From NCBI RefSeq assembly GCF_003194085.1, contig NZ_CP023994.1, positions 186,001 through 250,000 of the forward strand: a DNA stretch of 64,000 nucleotides. Direction: 5' to 3'. The notes under the pieces were generated by a model. That model made no database searches. It had not been told where the DNA came from and saw only the letters and a program-made list of their open reading frames with translations. Each line of letters begins with the position of its first letter. Position 1 is the first letter of the stretch. The stretch is from Aurantimicrobium photophilum (lineage in GTDB: Bacteria; Actinomycetota; Actinomycetes; Actinomycetales; Microbacteriaceae). The translations under genes and the position numbers were made by a program. Positions 17,489 to 27,045 of the stretch are shown piece after piece.

Positions 17489-19339
17489 ATGTGTGGAATC
17501 GTGGGTTACGTCGGTCAGCAAGACACTCTTGCCGTTCTTTTGGGCGGTCTGAAGCGTCAGGAGTACCGCGGATATGATTCGGCGGGTGTTGCAATCCTGA
17601 CCGATGGTGGAATGCTCGAAACAGCAAAGAAGGCCGGCAAGCTCCAGGCTTTGGTAGACCTGCTTCAGGCACAGCCACTCGTTCCCGGTCACACCGGTAT
17701 TGGCCACACTCGCTGGGCCACCCACGGTGGCCCCACCGACGTGAACGCACACCCTCACTTGGGTGATGAGGGCAAGCTCGCTCTCATTCACAACGGCATT
17801 ATTGAAAACTTTGCTGAGATCAAGGTCGAGCTCCTAGCCAAAGGCTACGAGTTCGAGTCGGAGACAGACACTGCTGTGGCTGCAGTTCTACTCGGTGATG
17901 TTTACCGCGAAGTCGGTGACCTGCGCGAAGCAATGCGCCTGGTGGTCAACCGCCTCGAGGGTGCATTCACCTTGCTCGCGGTGCACACCGATGCCCCTCA
18001 CCTCATCGTTGCTGCTCGCCACAACTCACCGTTGGTGATTGGTTTGGGCGACGGCGAAAACTTCCTTGGCTCGGACGTTGCTGCCTTCGTCGAATACACC
18101 AAGCGCGCTGCTGCTGTGGGTCAGAACCAGGTTGTGGCTATCACTCCTAACTCGGTCGAGGTCATTGGCTTCGATGGAACACCTGTCTCCATTGAAGAGT
18201 ATGAAATCGCCTGGGATGCCTCCGCCTCCGACAAGGGTGGCTGGTCTTCCTTCATGGCGAAGGAAATCACTGAGAACCCCGACGCTGTGGCGAACACTGT
18301 TCGCGGACGCGTCGTGGATGGGCTCGTTCAGGTTCCTGAACTGACCGAACTCGGTGACGATGTCTTGAACGGCATCAACCGCATCATCTTGGTTGCCTGT
18401 GGCACCGCGTCCTATGCCGGCATGGTCGGCGCCTACGCCATTGAGCAGTGGGCCCGCATTCCGGTTGAGGTCCAGCTCTCCCACGAGTTCCGTTACCGCG
18501 ACCCCGTGATCACCCCTGAGACCCTGGTCATCTCGATCAGCCAGTCCGGTGAAACCATGGACACTCTGATGGCGGTTAAGTATGCCCGAGAGCAGGGTGC
18601 ACGCACCATCTCGGTGTGTAACACCCAGGGTGCAACCATCCCTCGTGAATCTGACGCTGTGGTCTACACCCACGCAGGTCCTGAGGTTGCTGTTGCCTCC
18701 ACCAAAGCTTTCGTTGCACAGATTACCGCGCTCTACTTGATCGGTCTACACATCGCCCACTCCAAGAAGACGGTGGACGAGAAGGAACTCCGCCGTCTCG
18801 CTACTGACCTCCAGGCGTTGCCTGCCAAGGTCACCAAGGTTTTGGAGACTGGCGAAAAGATTGCGCAGCTGGCCAAGTGGATGAGTGACACTCCATCCGT
18901 CTTGTTCCTGGGTCGCCACGTGGGATACCCCATCGCTCTTGAGGGCGCCCTCAAGCTCAAGGAGCTTGCTTACATCCACGCTGAAGGCTTCGCCGCAGGC
19001 GAGCTCAAGCACGGTCCTATTGCTCTGATTGATCACGGTCAGCCCGTGTTCGTCATTGTTCCTAGCCCCCGTGGTTCTGCACTGATCCACTCCAAGGTTG
19101 TCTCTAACATCCAAGAGATCCGTGCCCGTGGTGCTCGCGTGATTGCCATTGCCGAGCAGGGCGATGCAGCTGTTCTTCCTTATGCAGATGAGGTCATCCA
19201 GATTCCTCTGGCAGACCCCATGTTCGAGCCCATCCTCGCTGTGGTTCCTCTGCAGATCTTCGCCATGGAGCTCGCAGACGCCAAGGGCTTGGATGTTGAC
19301 CAGCCACGTAACCTGGCCAAGTCGGTCACGGTCGAATAG
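17489..19339 (+). CDS. glmS: Glutamine-fructose-6-phosphate aminotransferase (isomerizing)
   Basis: Makes glucosamine-6-phosphate from fructose-6-phosphate and glutamine. The N-terminal nucleophile is Cys2 (MCGIVGYVG), followed by the glutaminase blocks RGYDSAGVA and [18 protein letters not shown]. Two sugar-isomerase domains follow from about residue 290 ([23 protein letters not shown]), ending [13 protein letters not shown]. The 616 residues are full length. With glmM just upstream this supplies peptidoglycan amino sugars. The glmS ribozyme of Firmicutes is not seen in the short leader. Confidence 0.97.
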   Translation: MCGIVGYVGQQDTLAVLLGGLKRQEYRGYDSAGVAILTDGGMLETAKKAGKLQALVDLLQAQPLVPGHTGIGHTRWATHGGPTDVNAHPHLGDEGKLALIHNGIIENFAEIKVELLAKGYEFESETDTAVAAVLLGDVYREVGDLREAMRLVVNRLEGAFTLLAVHTDAPHLIVAARHNSPLVIGLGDGENFLGSDVAAFVEYTKRAAAVGQNQVVAITPNSVEVIGFDGTPVSIEEYEIAWDASASDKGGWSSFMAKEITENPDAVANTVRGRVVDGLVQVPELTELGDDVLNGINRIILVACGTASYAGMVGAYAIEQWARIPVEVQLSHEFRYRDPVITPETLVISISQSGETMDTLMAVKYAREQGARTISVCNTQGATIPRESDAVVYTHAGPEVAVASTKAFVAQITALYLIGLHIAHSKKTVDEKELRRLATDLQALPAKVTKVLETGEKIAQLAKWMSDTPSVLFLGRHVGYPIALEGALKLKELAYIHAEGFAAGELKHGPIALIDHGQPVFVIVPSPRGSALIHSKVVSNIQEIRARGARVIAIAEQGDAAVLPYADEVIQIPLADPMFEPILAVVPLQIFAMELADAKGLDVDQPRNLAKSVTVE

Positions 19340-19345
19340 CCACTC

Positions 19346-19705
19346 ATGATTCTGGGAGTGGGGGTCGACATTGTCGACATCGCTCGCTTCACGCGGGCGT
19401 TAGAACGCACGCCCAAGCTGGGGGAGCGTCTCTTCACGGATGCTGAGCGTGAGCTCCCTGCGAACTCTCTGGCTGGTCGCTTCGCTGCGAAAGAAGCATT
19501 GATCAAGGCTTTCGGGGGTTCGGGTTCGATGACCTTCCACGACATGGTCGTGGTCAAGGATGAACTGGGTAAACCCTCTTTTGATCTGAGCGGTGCTGCT
19601 GCCGAGATGGCCAGCAGCAAGGGCATCGACAGCGTGCACCTCTCTATTTCTCACGATGCCAACGCCGCTGTGGCGTTCGTCGTTGCGGAAGGAAGTGCCG
19701 CATGA
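19346..19705 (+). CDS. acpS: Holo-[acyl-carrier-protein] synthase
   Basis: Transfers 4'-phosphopantetheine from CoA to acyl carrier protein. The 119 residues hold the metal-binding GVGVDIVDIARF and the RFAAKEALIKAFG motif with the catalytic glutamate and lysine, and the C-terminal HLSISHDANAAVAFVV. It starts six bases after glmS and overlaps alr by four bases. Confidence 0.95.
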   Translation: MILGVGVDIVDIARFTRALERTPKLGERLFTDAERELPANSLAGRFAAKEALIKAFGGSGSMTFHDMVVVKDELGKPSFDLSGAAAEMASSKGIDSVHLSISHDANAAVAFVVAEGSAA

Positions 19706-20829
19706 GCCACACCCCTTTCCGCATTGCCAAGGTCAACACGGATGCCATCGCCGGCAACGTGAAGCGTATTCGTGAGATCACCGGCGTGGACGACGTCCTC
19801 ATCGTGGTCAAGGCCAATGCCTATGGCCACGGCATGGTTCCGGCCGCAAAGGCTGCCCTTGCCGGCGGAGCAACCTGGCTGGGGACGGCAGATATTGCCG
19901 AGGCTCTCACTCTACGTAAGGCTGGCATCACTGCTCCCGTGCTGTGTTGGATCCATGCACCCGATGAAACCTTCGACGAAGCGGTTGCTGCCGACATCAC
20001 CTTGGGTGCTGTCTCAGTTGCGCAGCTGAACGCGATTGCAGCTGCTGGTCACCGCAATAAGGCGACACCACGTGTTCATCTCAAGCTCGACACGGGCCTG
20101 AGCCGTAATGGCGCTAGCCCTGAGCAGTGGGCAGACTTCATGCGCACGGCAGCTGAACTCCACGCATCCGGAGACCTGGATGTGGAGGGTGTGATGAGTC
20201 ACCTCTCCAACACCTCCGATGCTGACGACCTCGAACAGCTCAAGGTCTTTAAGGTGGGACTTTCAGAATTGAAGGACGCCGGCCTAGAGCCCAAGTTTGT
20301 TCACCTCGCTGCTTCACTGGCTGCGCTGACTCTTCCCGAGACCCGCTTCAACATGGTTCGTTCCGGCATAGCTGCCTATGGCATTGCTCCCACGGAAGAA
20401 CTGCGTCCAGAACAGTTCGGACTCACTCCTGCCATGACGCTGGAAACTCGCGTGGTGGCTGTTCGCAAGGTTCCCGAGAACACGGGTGTGAGCTATGGCT
20501 ACCTTCACCGCACACCACACGAATCAACACTGGCACTGATCCCCTTGGGTTATGGCGATGGCATCAACCGTGACGCATCCATGAATGGTCCCGTCTTAAT
20601 CAACGGAGAAACCTATCCCGTTGCCGGGCGTATCGCGATGGATCAGTTCTTGGTCAACGTGGGCGATGACCCCGTTGCTGTGGGTGACCACGTGGTGCTC
20701 TTCGGTGATCCCGCTCAGGGCCACCCGTCCGTACATGACTGGGCAGCAGCTGCGAACTCGATTGCCTATGAAATCGTCACGCGCCTAATTGGCACCCGAC
20801 TCGAATATGAGTACGTAGGTAACGCGTAA
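19702..20829 (+). CDS. alr: Alanine racemase
   Basis: PLP enzyme that makes D-alanine for peptidoglycan. The cofactor lysine is in VVKANAYGHGMVPAAK near residue 37, and the second catalytic base is the tyrosine in GVSYGYLHRTP. The N-terminal TIM barrel and C-terminal beta domain are both complete at 375 residues. The stop shares a base with the tsaE start (TAATG). Confidence 0.96.
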   Translation: MSHTPFRIAKVNTDAIAGNVKRIREITGVDDVLIVVKANAYGHGMVPAAKAALAGGATWLGTADIAEALTLRKAGITAPVLCWIHAPDETFDEAVAADITLGAVSVAQLNAIAAAGHRNKATPRVHLKLDTGLSRNGASPEQWADFMRTAAELHASGDLDVEGVMSHLSNTSDADDLEQLKVFKVGLSELKDAGLEPKFVHLAASLAALTLPETRFNMVRSGIAAYGIAPTEELRPEQFGLTPAMTLETRVVAVRKVPENTGVSYGYLHRTPHESTLALIPLGYGDGINRDASMNGPVLINGETYPVAGRIAMDQFLVNVGDDPVAVGDHVVLFGDPAQGHPSVHDWAAAANSIAYEIVTRLIGTRLEYEYVGNA

Positions 20830-21299
20830 TGCTCGGAACTCGAAGTATTGAGAATCCGGACCAGATGCACGAACTTGGCCTCGAGCTGGGCAAGGCACTG
20901 CGTGCTGGTGATGTCCTCGTCCTCACCGGTCCACTCGGTGCTGGAAAGACCACGTTGACCCGTGGCATCGGTGAAGGCTTGGGTGTTCGTGGCCCGGTGA
21001 CGAGCCCCACCTTCGTCCTAGCCAGAACTCACCCCAGCTTGGTCGACGGTCCACCCCTGGTTCACGTGGATGCCTATCGCCTGAACAGTGCCGTCGAACT
21101 CGATGATCTCGATATCGACTTTGCTCACTCCGTTGTGGTGGTCGAGTGGGGTGCAGGGATGCTCGATGGCATCGTGGACTCGTGGCTTGACGTCGTCATT
21201 GAACGTCCTGAGGGCGCCAATGCGGGCGAGCTCGGTGAGGAACTCATCGAGCCCCGCACCGTCACCCTCACCGGCCATGGCGAGAGGTGGAACTCCTGA
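20829..21299 (+). CDS. tsaE: tRNA t6A synthesis ATPase TsaE
   Basis: ATPase partner of TsaB and TsaD in making threonylcarbamoyladenosine at tRNA position 37. The Walker A motif LTGPLGAGKTTLTRGIGEG lies at about residues 35-53, followed by TSPTFVLARTH and HVDAYRL. At 156 residues it is normal. It overlaps alr by one base and tsaB by one base. Confidence 0.95.
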   Translation: MLGTRSIENPDQMHELGLELGKALRAGDVLVLTGPLGAGKTTLTRGIGEGLGVRGPVTSPTFVLARTHPSLVDGPPLVHVDAYRLNSAVELDDLDIDFAHSVVVVEWGAGMLDGIVDSWLDVVIERPEGANAGELGEELIEPRTVTLTGHGERWNS

Positions 21300-21946
21300 T
21301 GAGTAATGTCATCCTCGCCATCGACACCTCTGCCGGCACCAGCATCGCGCTAGTGAAGGACGGTACAGTTCTTTCTTCTCGCTCCACCCCGGACACCATG
21401 CGTCACGCCGAAATCATCGGCAGCTTTATCAATGAGGTGCTCACGGAGGCGGGACTCTCCTCCAGCGACGTGACCCACGTTGCTGCGGGCATGGGGCCTG
21501 GACCCTTCACGGGTCTGCGGGTCGGGATTGCTGCTGCCGATGCGTTCGCATTCGGCAGCGGGGCAATCCTGCTGCCCATGAACAGCCACGATGCCATTGC
21601 CGTGGAATCCTTGGATTCAGATCCCACCAACAACCTGGTGGTCACCACCGATGCTCGCCGCAAGGAAGAGTATGTGAGTTTCTATAACGGACTCGATGAG
21701 CAGGGATGCCCTATTCGTGCTCACGGCCCAGCCATCCAGAAGCCCGGCGAGTTCGATGCGACCGAGAGCGCCTACGTTCAGGCCACCGAAGTGCCGGCAA
21801 CCTGGTTGGGTGTCCTCGCTGAGCGCATGCTGGATTCTGGTAGATCATTCCTTCCCTTCGAGGCGCTGTATCTGCGCTCGCCGGACGTCACCATGAGCAA
21901 CGGACCCAAGAGGGTTGTGCAGGAGATGCGAGGTGACAAGAAATGA
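21299..21946 (+). CDS. tsaB: tRNA t6A synthesis protein TsaB
   Basis: ASKHA-fold scaffold that pairs with TsaD. It begins MSNVILAIDTSAGTSIALVK and has the family block HVAAGMGPGPFTGLRVGIAA. The ATG at 21299 (overlapping the tsaE stop) is preferred over GTG 21287 because GAGAGG lies at the right distance. The 215 residues include a C-terminal part that does not keep the ASKHA ATPase residues, as expected for TsaB. It overlaps rimI by four bases. Confidence 0.93.
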   Translation: MSNVILAIDTSAGTSIALVKDGTVLSSRSTPDTMRHAEIIGSFINEVLTEAGLSSSDVTHVAAGMGPGPFTGLRVGIAAADAFAFGSGAILLPMNSHDAIAVESLDSDPTNNLVVTTDARRKEEYVSFYNGLDEQGCPIRAHGPAIQKPGEFDATESAYVQATEVPATWLGVLAERMLDSGRSFLPFEALYLRSPDVTMSNGPKRVVQEMRGDKK

Positions 21947-22428
21947 TCGACAGCATCGTCTTGCGCCAGGCCACCACTGATGACGTGCCCGCCATCATGG
22001 ACATTGAGACTCCTGTCTTTGCCGGTGAAGCATGGTCTTTCGAAGCCATGGCCCGTGACGTGGGAGATAGGAACTGTTTCTATCTTGTCGCCGAAGCACA
22101 CACGGATGCCTTGGGCGGTGAGCCCACTGTGGTTGGTTATGCCGGACTGTTGGCTCCCCGAGGCTCAGGTGATGGCGATATTCAAACCATTGCCGTGCTG
22201 CCCGAGTTCCGCAGCTCCGGTCTCGGACGCCGTCTCATGACGGCGCTGCTGGATGAAGCAGAAGCACGTAATGCCACTCGGGTTTTCCTAGAAGTCCGTG
22301 CCGATAACCCACATGCCATTGCCCTCTATGCCTCCCTCGGCTTTGAGGAGATCGCCGTGCGCCCCGGGTATTACCAGCCCGAAGGTGTGGACGCCGTCAT
22401 CATGAAGAAGGGAGCGGATCTGTCATGA
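21943..22428 (+). CDS. rimI: Ribosomal-protein-alanine N-acetyltransferase RimI
   Basis: GNAT enzyme that acetylates the N-terminal alanine of ribosomal protein S18 and other proteins. The acetyl-CoA pocket [20 protein letters not shown] and the C-terminal [23 protein letters not shown] are clear. The 161 residues are normal. It lies between tsaB and tsaD with four-base overlaps on both sides, a common actinobacterial order. Confidence 0.94.
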   Translation: MIDSIVLRQATTDDVPAIMDIETPVFAGEAWSFEAMARDVGDRNCFYLVAEAHTDALGGEPTVVGYAGLLAPRGSGDGDIQTIAVLPEFRSSGLGRRLMTALLDEAEARNATRVFLEVRADNPHAIALYASLGFEEIAVRPGYYQPEGVDAVIMKKGADLS

Positions 22429-23480
22429 ACCGTGACGCCCCCTTAGTTCTGGGTATTGAAACCAGCTGTGATGAGACCGGCATCGGTATTGTTCGCGGAC
22501 GCGAACTCCTTGCGAACGTCATTGCTTCCTCGATGGATGAACACGCACGCTATGGCGGTGTGGTTCCTGAGGTTGCTGCCCGTGCACACCTCGAAGCACT
22601 GCGCCCAGCCTTGACCGAAGCTGTTGCCACAGCGGGCATCACGCTCGATGAGCTTGATGCTGTCGCTGTGACCAGCGGGCCTGGGTTGTCCGGCGCACTG
22701 ATGGTCGGCGTGGGTGCAGCGAAAGCATTGGCACTGTCACTGAATAAGCCGCTCTATGCCGTGAACCACCTGGTTGGTCACGTCGGTGCAGATGTGCTCG
22801 GCGACGAAGGCCCCCTCGAATACCCCACCATTGCGCTGTTGGTTTCTGGTGGTCACACCTCACTGCTCCTGGTTCGTGATCTCACCAGTGACGTGGAGTT
22901 GCTGGGGGAGACCATCGACGACGCTGCCGGTGAAGCCTTTGACAAGGTGGCCAGAATACTTGGTCTGCCCTATCCCGGTGGTCCCCACATCGACCGCGTT
23001 GCCGCAGATGGTGACCCCAAAGCTATTCGTTTTCCTCGCGGACTGACCCTGCCTAAAGACATGGAGAAGCACCGCTACGACTTTTCCTTCTCGGGACTCA
23101 AGACAGCGGTTGCCCGCTGGGTTGAGGTGCGCAGGGATGCCGGCGAAGAAATCCCCATCGCCGATGTGGCCGCCAGCTTCCGTGAAGCTGTCATTGATGT
23201 TCTCACCAGCAAAGCTATTGCCGCCTGCAAAGACTATGGCGTTCCTAGGCTGTTGCTCGGCGGTGGTGTGGTGGCCAATGCACGCCTGCGCGAAGTCGCG
23301 CAGCAGCGTGCTACGTCGGCCGGTGTGGAACTTCGTATTCCTGCCTTCTCCCTGTGCACAGACAACGGCGCCATGATTGCCGCACTGGCTTCAGAGCTGA
23401 TTATGGAAGGCGCAGAACCTTCCTCGCTGAACTTTGGAGCTGACAGCACTCTCCCAGTTACAGACATCCATGTTCACTAA
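22425..23480 (+). CDS. tsaD: tRNA t6A transferase TsaD
   Basis: Catalytic subunit that transfers the threonylcarbamoyl group to A37 of ANN-decoding tRNAs. It shows [14 protein letters not shown], the metal-binding histidines in [13 protein letters not shown], the [11 protein letters not shown] nucleotide motif and the [11 protein letters not shown] block. The 351 residues are full length. It closes the tsaE-tsaB-rimI-tsaD run. Confidence 0.96.
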   Translation: MNRDAPLVLGIETSCDETGIGIVRGRELLANVIASSMDEHARYGGVVPEVAARAHLEALRPALTEAVATAGITLDELDAVAVTSGPGLSGALMVGVGAAKALALSLNKPLYAVNHLVGHVGADVLGDEGPLEYPTIALLVSGGHTSLLLVRDLTSDVELLGETIDDAAGEAFDKVARILGLPYPGGPHIDRVAADGDPKAIRFPRGLTLPKDMEKHRYDFSFSGLKTAVARWVEVRRDAGEEIPIADVAASFREAVIDVLTSKAIAACKDYGVPRLLLGGGVVANARLREVAQQRATSAGVELRIPAFSLCTDNGAMIAALASELIMEGAEPSSLNFGADSTLPVTDIHVH

Positions 23481-23489
23481 AATTGAACT

Positions 23490-23840
23490 ATGACTGAAAA
23501 AGCTGCACCCAAGACCCCCAAAGCAACAAAGCCTGTCACTGTGGTGACCCCTGAGGCAGTTCCCGTTGCCAAGACCAACGTGTTGGCCATTGTTGCCCTC
23601 GTTGCCGGTATCGCGGGTCTGACCGTGATCCCCTTTGTTTCCAGCATTGTTGCTGTGGTGACCGGACACATGGCACGCAAGGAAGTTCGTCGCACCGGCG
23701 AGCAGGGTGAAGGCCTGGCACTCGCCGGTCTCATCACCGGTTACATCGGCCTAGGCCTTGGTGTTCTCGTCGCTGTTCTCCTCATTGCCTTCTTCGGCAT
23801 CGTGATTGCTTCTGGCATGAACGGCTACTACGACTACTAA
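23490..23840 (+). CDS. DUF4190-type small membrane protein
   Basis: A 116-residue protein: a Lys/Pro/Thr-rich cytoplasmic start of about 28 residues, a first span (NVLAIVALVAGIAGLTVIPF), a conserved loop GHMARKEVRRTGEQGEGLAL and a second span (LITGYIGLGLGVLVAVLLIA). This is the DUF4190 layout; its function is unknown. A second short protein of the same type lies at 26803, on the other side of the long fusion gene. A strong terminator follows. Confidence 0.8.
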   Translation: MTEKAAPKTPKATKPVTVVTPEAVPVAKTNVLAIVALVAGIAGLTVIPFVSSIVAVVTGHMARKEVRRTGEQGEGLALAGLITGYIGLGLGVLVAVLLIAFFGIVIASGMNGYYDY

Positions 23841-23853
23841 CAACTATTTCCTT

Positions 23854-23887
23854 TCACGCCACCAACCGTTCGCGGTTGGTGGCGTGA
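23854..23887 (+). terminator. Terminator after the DUF4190 gene
   Basis: A perfect 14-bp stem CACGCCACCAACCG/CGGTTGGTGGCGTG around TTCG, starting 15 bases after the stop codon at 23840. It separates the tsa gene run from the next gene. Confidence 0.85.
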
Positions 23888-23940
23888 GTGGTTAAGCGCA
23901 ACTAGTAACAACGGGCATTGAGCACAAGAATAGAAAAGCT

Positions 23941-26793
23941 ATGGCTACCGAGATCTTCAACTACTTCACTCAGACTGAGCTCCCCTCACCAACCCTTCCC
24001 GATTCGGAAGTAGTGGAGCTGGTTCACAAGTATTTCGGTGTTGCCACCACTGCTTCCTCCCTCGGCAGCCAGCAGGATCAGAACTTCGTTCTGCGCCTGG
24101 CTCACTCAGGGGATGTCCTGGGAGTTCTCAAGCTGAGTAACCCTGCCTTCTCGGAGGCTGAAATCCAGATGCAAGACGAGGCAGCTGCCCATCTGGCAGG
24201 CAAGATTGACCTGCGCATTCCCTCGATTGTGGAAGGTGAACAGGGTGCGATGTCGGCGATGTGGGAAACATCGCAGGGACATATTCACGCACGCGTGATC
24301 AAGTTCATCCCCGGCACCAACTTCATGGGCTCGGATTACCTCTCCCCACATGCCATCGCGCGCATGGGTGAGATTGCAGGACTGGTCAGCACGGGCCTGG
24401 CAGATTTCTCTCACCCCGCCAGCGGTCGTGTGCTGCAGTGGGACCTCCGCTATGCGGAAAAAGTGATTGATCAACTCCTCTCCGAAGAGCCTGATGCCGA
24501 CGTGGTCTCTCTCGTTCAGCGCGCGGTAGATGTCACAGCGCCGATCATGGCAACTGTTGGTCCCAGCCTGCCTCAGCAGATGGGTCACTTCGACATCACC
24601 GATGACAACATCATGTGTCCAGATAAGCACTCGGTTCCTGACGCAGTGCTCGACTTCGGTGACGTGGCGAAGTCATGGGCTGTGGGCGAGATTGCCACCA
24701 CGGTGTCCTGCATGCTTCACCATGACGGTGTTTCACCGGTCAGTGTTCTTCCGGCGATCAAAGCGTTCCATTCACTTCGTCCCTTGAGCGTGGACGAGAT
24801 TGAGGCGTTGTGGCCATTGGTCATTCAACGTGGTGCTGTCTTGGTCTTGAGTGGACGTCAACAAAGTCGCATCGACGAACACAATGACTACGCCACGAGT
24901 GCGCTCGATCGGGAGATGCGCATTCTGGTGCAGGCACTCTCTGTTCCACCTGCCGTCATGGCCGCCACCATTCGCCACAGCCTGGGGCTCAGCATTTCCT
25001 CAGCTCAGTGGACCGGAGGCAATGTGCTTTCTTCGGTGACCAAGGCCGAGATCCTGGATGCGAGCACCACTTCCACACTCAACGATGAAGGTGCCTGGCT
25101 TTCTGCAGACACTCTGGAGAAGGCAGCACTTGCTGCTCTCGACAACGGATCAGAGCTTGCTGTGCTGCCTGCGTGGTTACCGGTTCTCACCGGTGCACCT
25201 TCTCGCACACAGAGCTCACCCGATGTCATCCCCACCCACGCCACGATCTGGCTGGCACAGGCCACAGAGGTTTCTTCACCGGGTGCAGTTGAATCACAGC
25301 CTGGTGTTCTCACCGTGACGGTGGATGGCCACAGTGTTTCTTTCTCCGCTGAGGGAATCAGCGGATCCACTCTTCCTGCTCGTCAAGCGATTACCGTTTC
25401 GACTGTCCACGAGAGCCTCGACGTTCCAGACAGGGTTACGGCAGAACTGGCTATTGGTTGGCGCAGCCTGCTGGGAGATCCCACCGAGGCACTCGGTATC
25501 GAGATGGGTCATGTGGCAGACCCTGAGCTACTTCTCGAGCGCCGCGAACATGTTCTGGCTGAAGTGCAGGAGCACTACTACCAGCACCCACCACAGATGG
25601 AACGCGGTTGGCGCGAGTACCTCATGGACACCAACGGTCGGGTTTATCTCGACATGGTGAACAACGTCTCTTCAGTGGGTCACGCTCACCCTCGCGTGGT
25701 GAAGGCAGCGGCGAACCAAATGCGCCTGCTCAACACAAACTCACGTTTCAACTACCACGCGATTACCGAATACGCCGAGATGATTACAGAGACCCTGCCA
25801 CCTGAGCTGGACACCGTCTTCTTCGTGAACTCGGGTTCGGAAGCAGTAGACCTCGCCCTGCGCCTGGCCATGGCCTACACAAGCCGACCCGACATTGTCT
25901 GCATGCGGGAGTCGTATCACGGCTGGACCTATGCCAGCGATGCGGTGTCCACCTCGATTGCAGATAATCCCAATGCGTTGAGTACTCGCCCTGACTGGAT
26001 CCACACCGTGGATGCGGCCAACTCCTACCGCGGTATTCACCGCGGCGTGGATGCAGTGAAGTATGGCCCCGAGGCCGTCAAGGTGATTGAGGGTATTGGC
26101 AAGCCCCTTGCCGGTTTCATCAGTGAGTCCTACTTCGGCAACGCTGGCGGTGTTGCTCTCCCCGATGGGTATCTCAAGCAGGTCTATGCCGCTGTGCGTG
26201 CCCAGGGCGGCCTCGCCATTGCGGACGAAGTCCAGGTTGGCTTCGGCCGCCTGGGTGAATGGTTCTGGGGATTCCACCAGCAAGGTGTGATCCCTGACAT
26301 CGTGGCCGTGGCAAAGTCCATTGGTGGCGGTCACCCCATTGGGGCCGTGATCACCAGCCGTGAGATTGCGAACCGCTATCGCACTCAGGGCTACTTCTTC
26401 TCTTCTACGGGCGGATCACCCGTCTCCAGCGAGATTGGCAAAGCCATCTTGGGCATCATCAAAGATGAAGGCCTCCAAGAAAACGCATTGAAGGTGGGCA
26501 GCCATCTCAAGCAGCGCCTGCAGGCACTGTCGGAGAACTACCCCATCGTGGGCAGGGTTCACGGCTCTGGTCTCTACCTCGGTCTGGAGTTCATTAGGGA
26601 CACGGAGACCCTCGAGCCAGCAACCGAAGAAACGGAAGCTATTTGTAATCGCCTGCTTGAGCTCGGTGTGATCATGCAACCCACGGGGGATTACCAAAAC
26701 GTGCTCAAGATCAAACCGCCACTGGTGATTACTCAAGAGTCTGCCGACTACTTCGTGGACATGCTGGAGCATGTCCTGAAGACCGGCTACTAA
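23941..26793 (+). CDS. Phosphotransferase-class III aminotransferase fusion protein
   Basis: A 950-residue fusion. Residues about 20-350 are an aminoglycoside/choline-type phosphotransferase with the catalytic motif HFDITDDN (Asp218 region) and the metal-binding DFGDVAKSW (Asp238). The middle (about 350-530) is not recognised. From about 530 a class III PLP aminotransferase follows, with VNSGSEAVDLALRLAMAYT, the cofactor aspartate in IADEVQVGFGRLGEW and the PLP lysine Lys792 in AVAKSIGGGHP. The closest characterised aminotransferase-fold relatives act as phospholyases on ethanolamine phosphate or phosphohydroxylysine. A kinase that phosphorylates an amino alcohol followed by a phospholyase would make chemical sense; substrate is inference. 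It has its own region after a terminator. Confidence 0.85.
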   Translation: MATEIFNYFTQTELPSPTLPDSEVVELVHKYFGVATTASSLGSQQDQNFVLRLAHSGDVLGVLKLSNPAFSEAEIQMQDEAAAHLAGKIDLRIPSIVEGEQGAMSAMWETSQGHIHARVIKFIPGTNFMGSDYLSPHAIARMGEIAGLVSTGLADFSHPASGRVLQWDLRYAEKVIDQLLSEEPDADVVSLVQRAVDVTAPIMATVGPSLPQQMGHFDITDDNIMCPDKHSVPDAVLDFGDVAKSWAVGEIATTVSCMLHHDGVSPVSVLPAIKAFHSLRPLSVDEIEALWPLVIQRGAVLVLSGRQQSRIDEHNDYATSALDREMRILVQALSVPPAVMAATIRHSLGLSISSAQWTGGNVLSSVTKAEILDASTTSTLNDEGAWLSADTLEKAALAALDNGSELAVLPAWLPVLTGAPSRTQSSPDVIPTHATIWLAQATEVSSPGAVESQPGVLTVTVDGHSVSFSAEGISGSTLPARQAITVSTVHESLDVPDRVTAELAIGWRSLLGDPTEALGIEMGHVADPELLLERREHVLAEVQEHYYQHPPQMERGWREYLMDTNGRVYLDMVNNVSSVGHAHPRVVKAAANQMRLLNTNSRFNYHAITEYAEMITETLPPELDTVFFVNSGSEAVDLALRLAMAYTSRPDIVCMRESYHGWTYASDAVSTSIADNPNALSTRPDWIHTVDAANSYRGIHRGVDAVKYGPEAVKVIEGIGKPLAGFISESYFGNAGGVALPDGYLKQVYAAVRAQGGLAIADEVQVGFGRLGEWFWGFHQQGVIPDIVAVAKSIGGGHPIGAVITSREIANRYRTQGYFFSSTGGSPVSSEIGKAILGIIKDEGLQENALKVGSHLKQRLQALSENYPIVGRVHGSGLYLGLEFIRDTETLEPATEETEAICNRLLELGVIMQPTGDYQNVLKIKPPLVITQESADYFVDMLEHVLKTGY

Positions 26794-26802
26794 ATTAGAA
26801 CT

Positions 26803-27045
26803 ATGACCACACCACGCCAGGAACGTTTAGCCAGCTGGAATCCCTGGGCCATAGTCGCAATGGCCTGCGTGCTGCTGCTTCTTGTGGGAGTGCTTGCCGT
26901 GTTCTTCGGAAACAAGGCACTCAATGAAATCAAGAAGAGCAACCAGCGGGGATTGAAGCTCGCTCAGTGGGCGGTTGTGCTGGGCTATGTCGAGATTGTC
27001 TCGGGCGTGATTGTGCTCACCGCCATCTTGGCAATTACGTATTAG
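26803..27045 (+). CDS. Small DUF4190-like membrane protein
   Basis: An 80-residue protein with two spans (WAIVAMACVLLLLVGVLAVF and WAVVLGYVEIVSGVIVLTAI) joined by the loop GNKALNEIKKSNQRGLKLA, which matches the loop type of the DUF4190 protein at 23490. It starts nine bases after the fusion gene, so the two are probably cotranscribed. Its stop overlaps the convergent methyltransferase stop by four bases. Function unknown. Confidence 0.75.
   Translation: MTTPRQERLASWNPWAIVAMACVLLLLVGVLAVFFGNKALNEIKKSNQRGLKLAQWAVVLGYVEIVSGVIVLTAILAITY

Noticed and set aside
17432-17791. Longer start for coaA
   Set aside because: The frame runs through the first 300 bases of glmS; the normal family start is at 17431.
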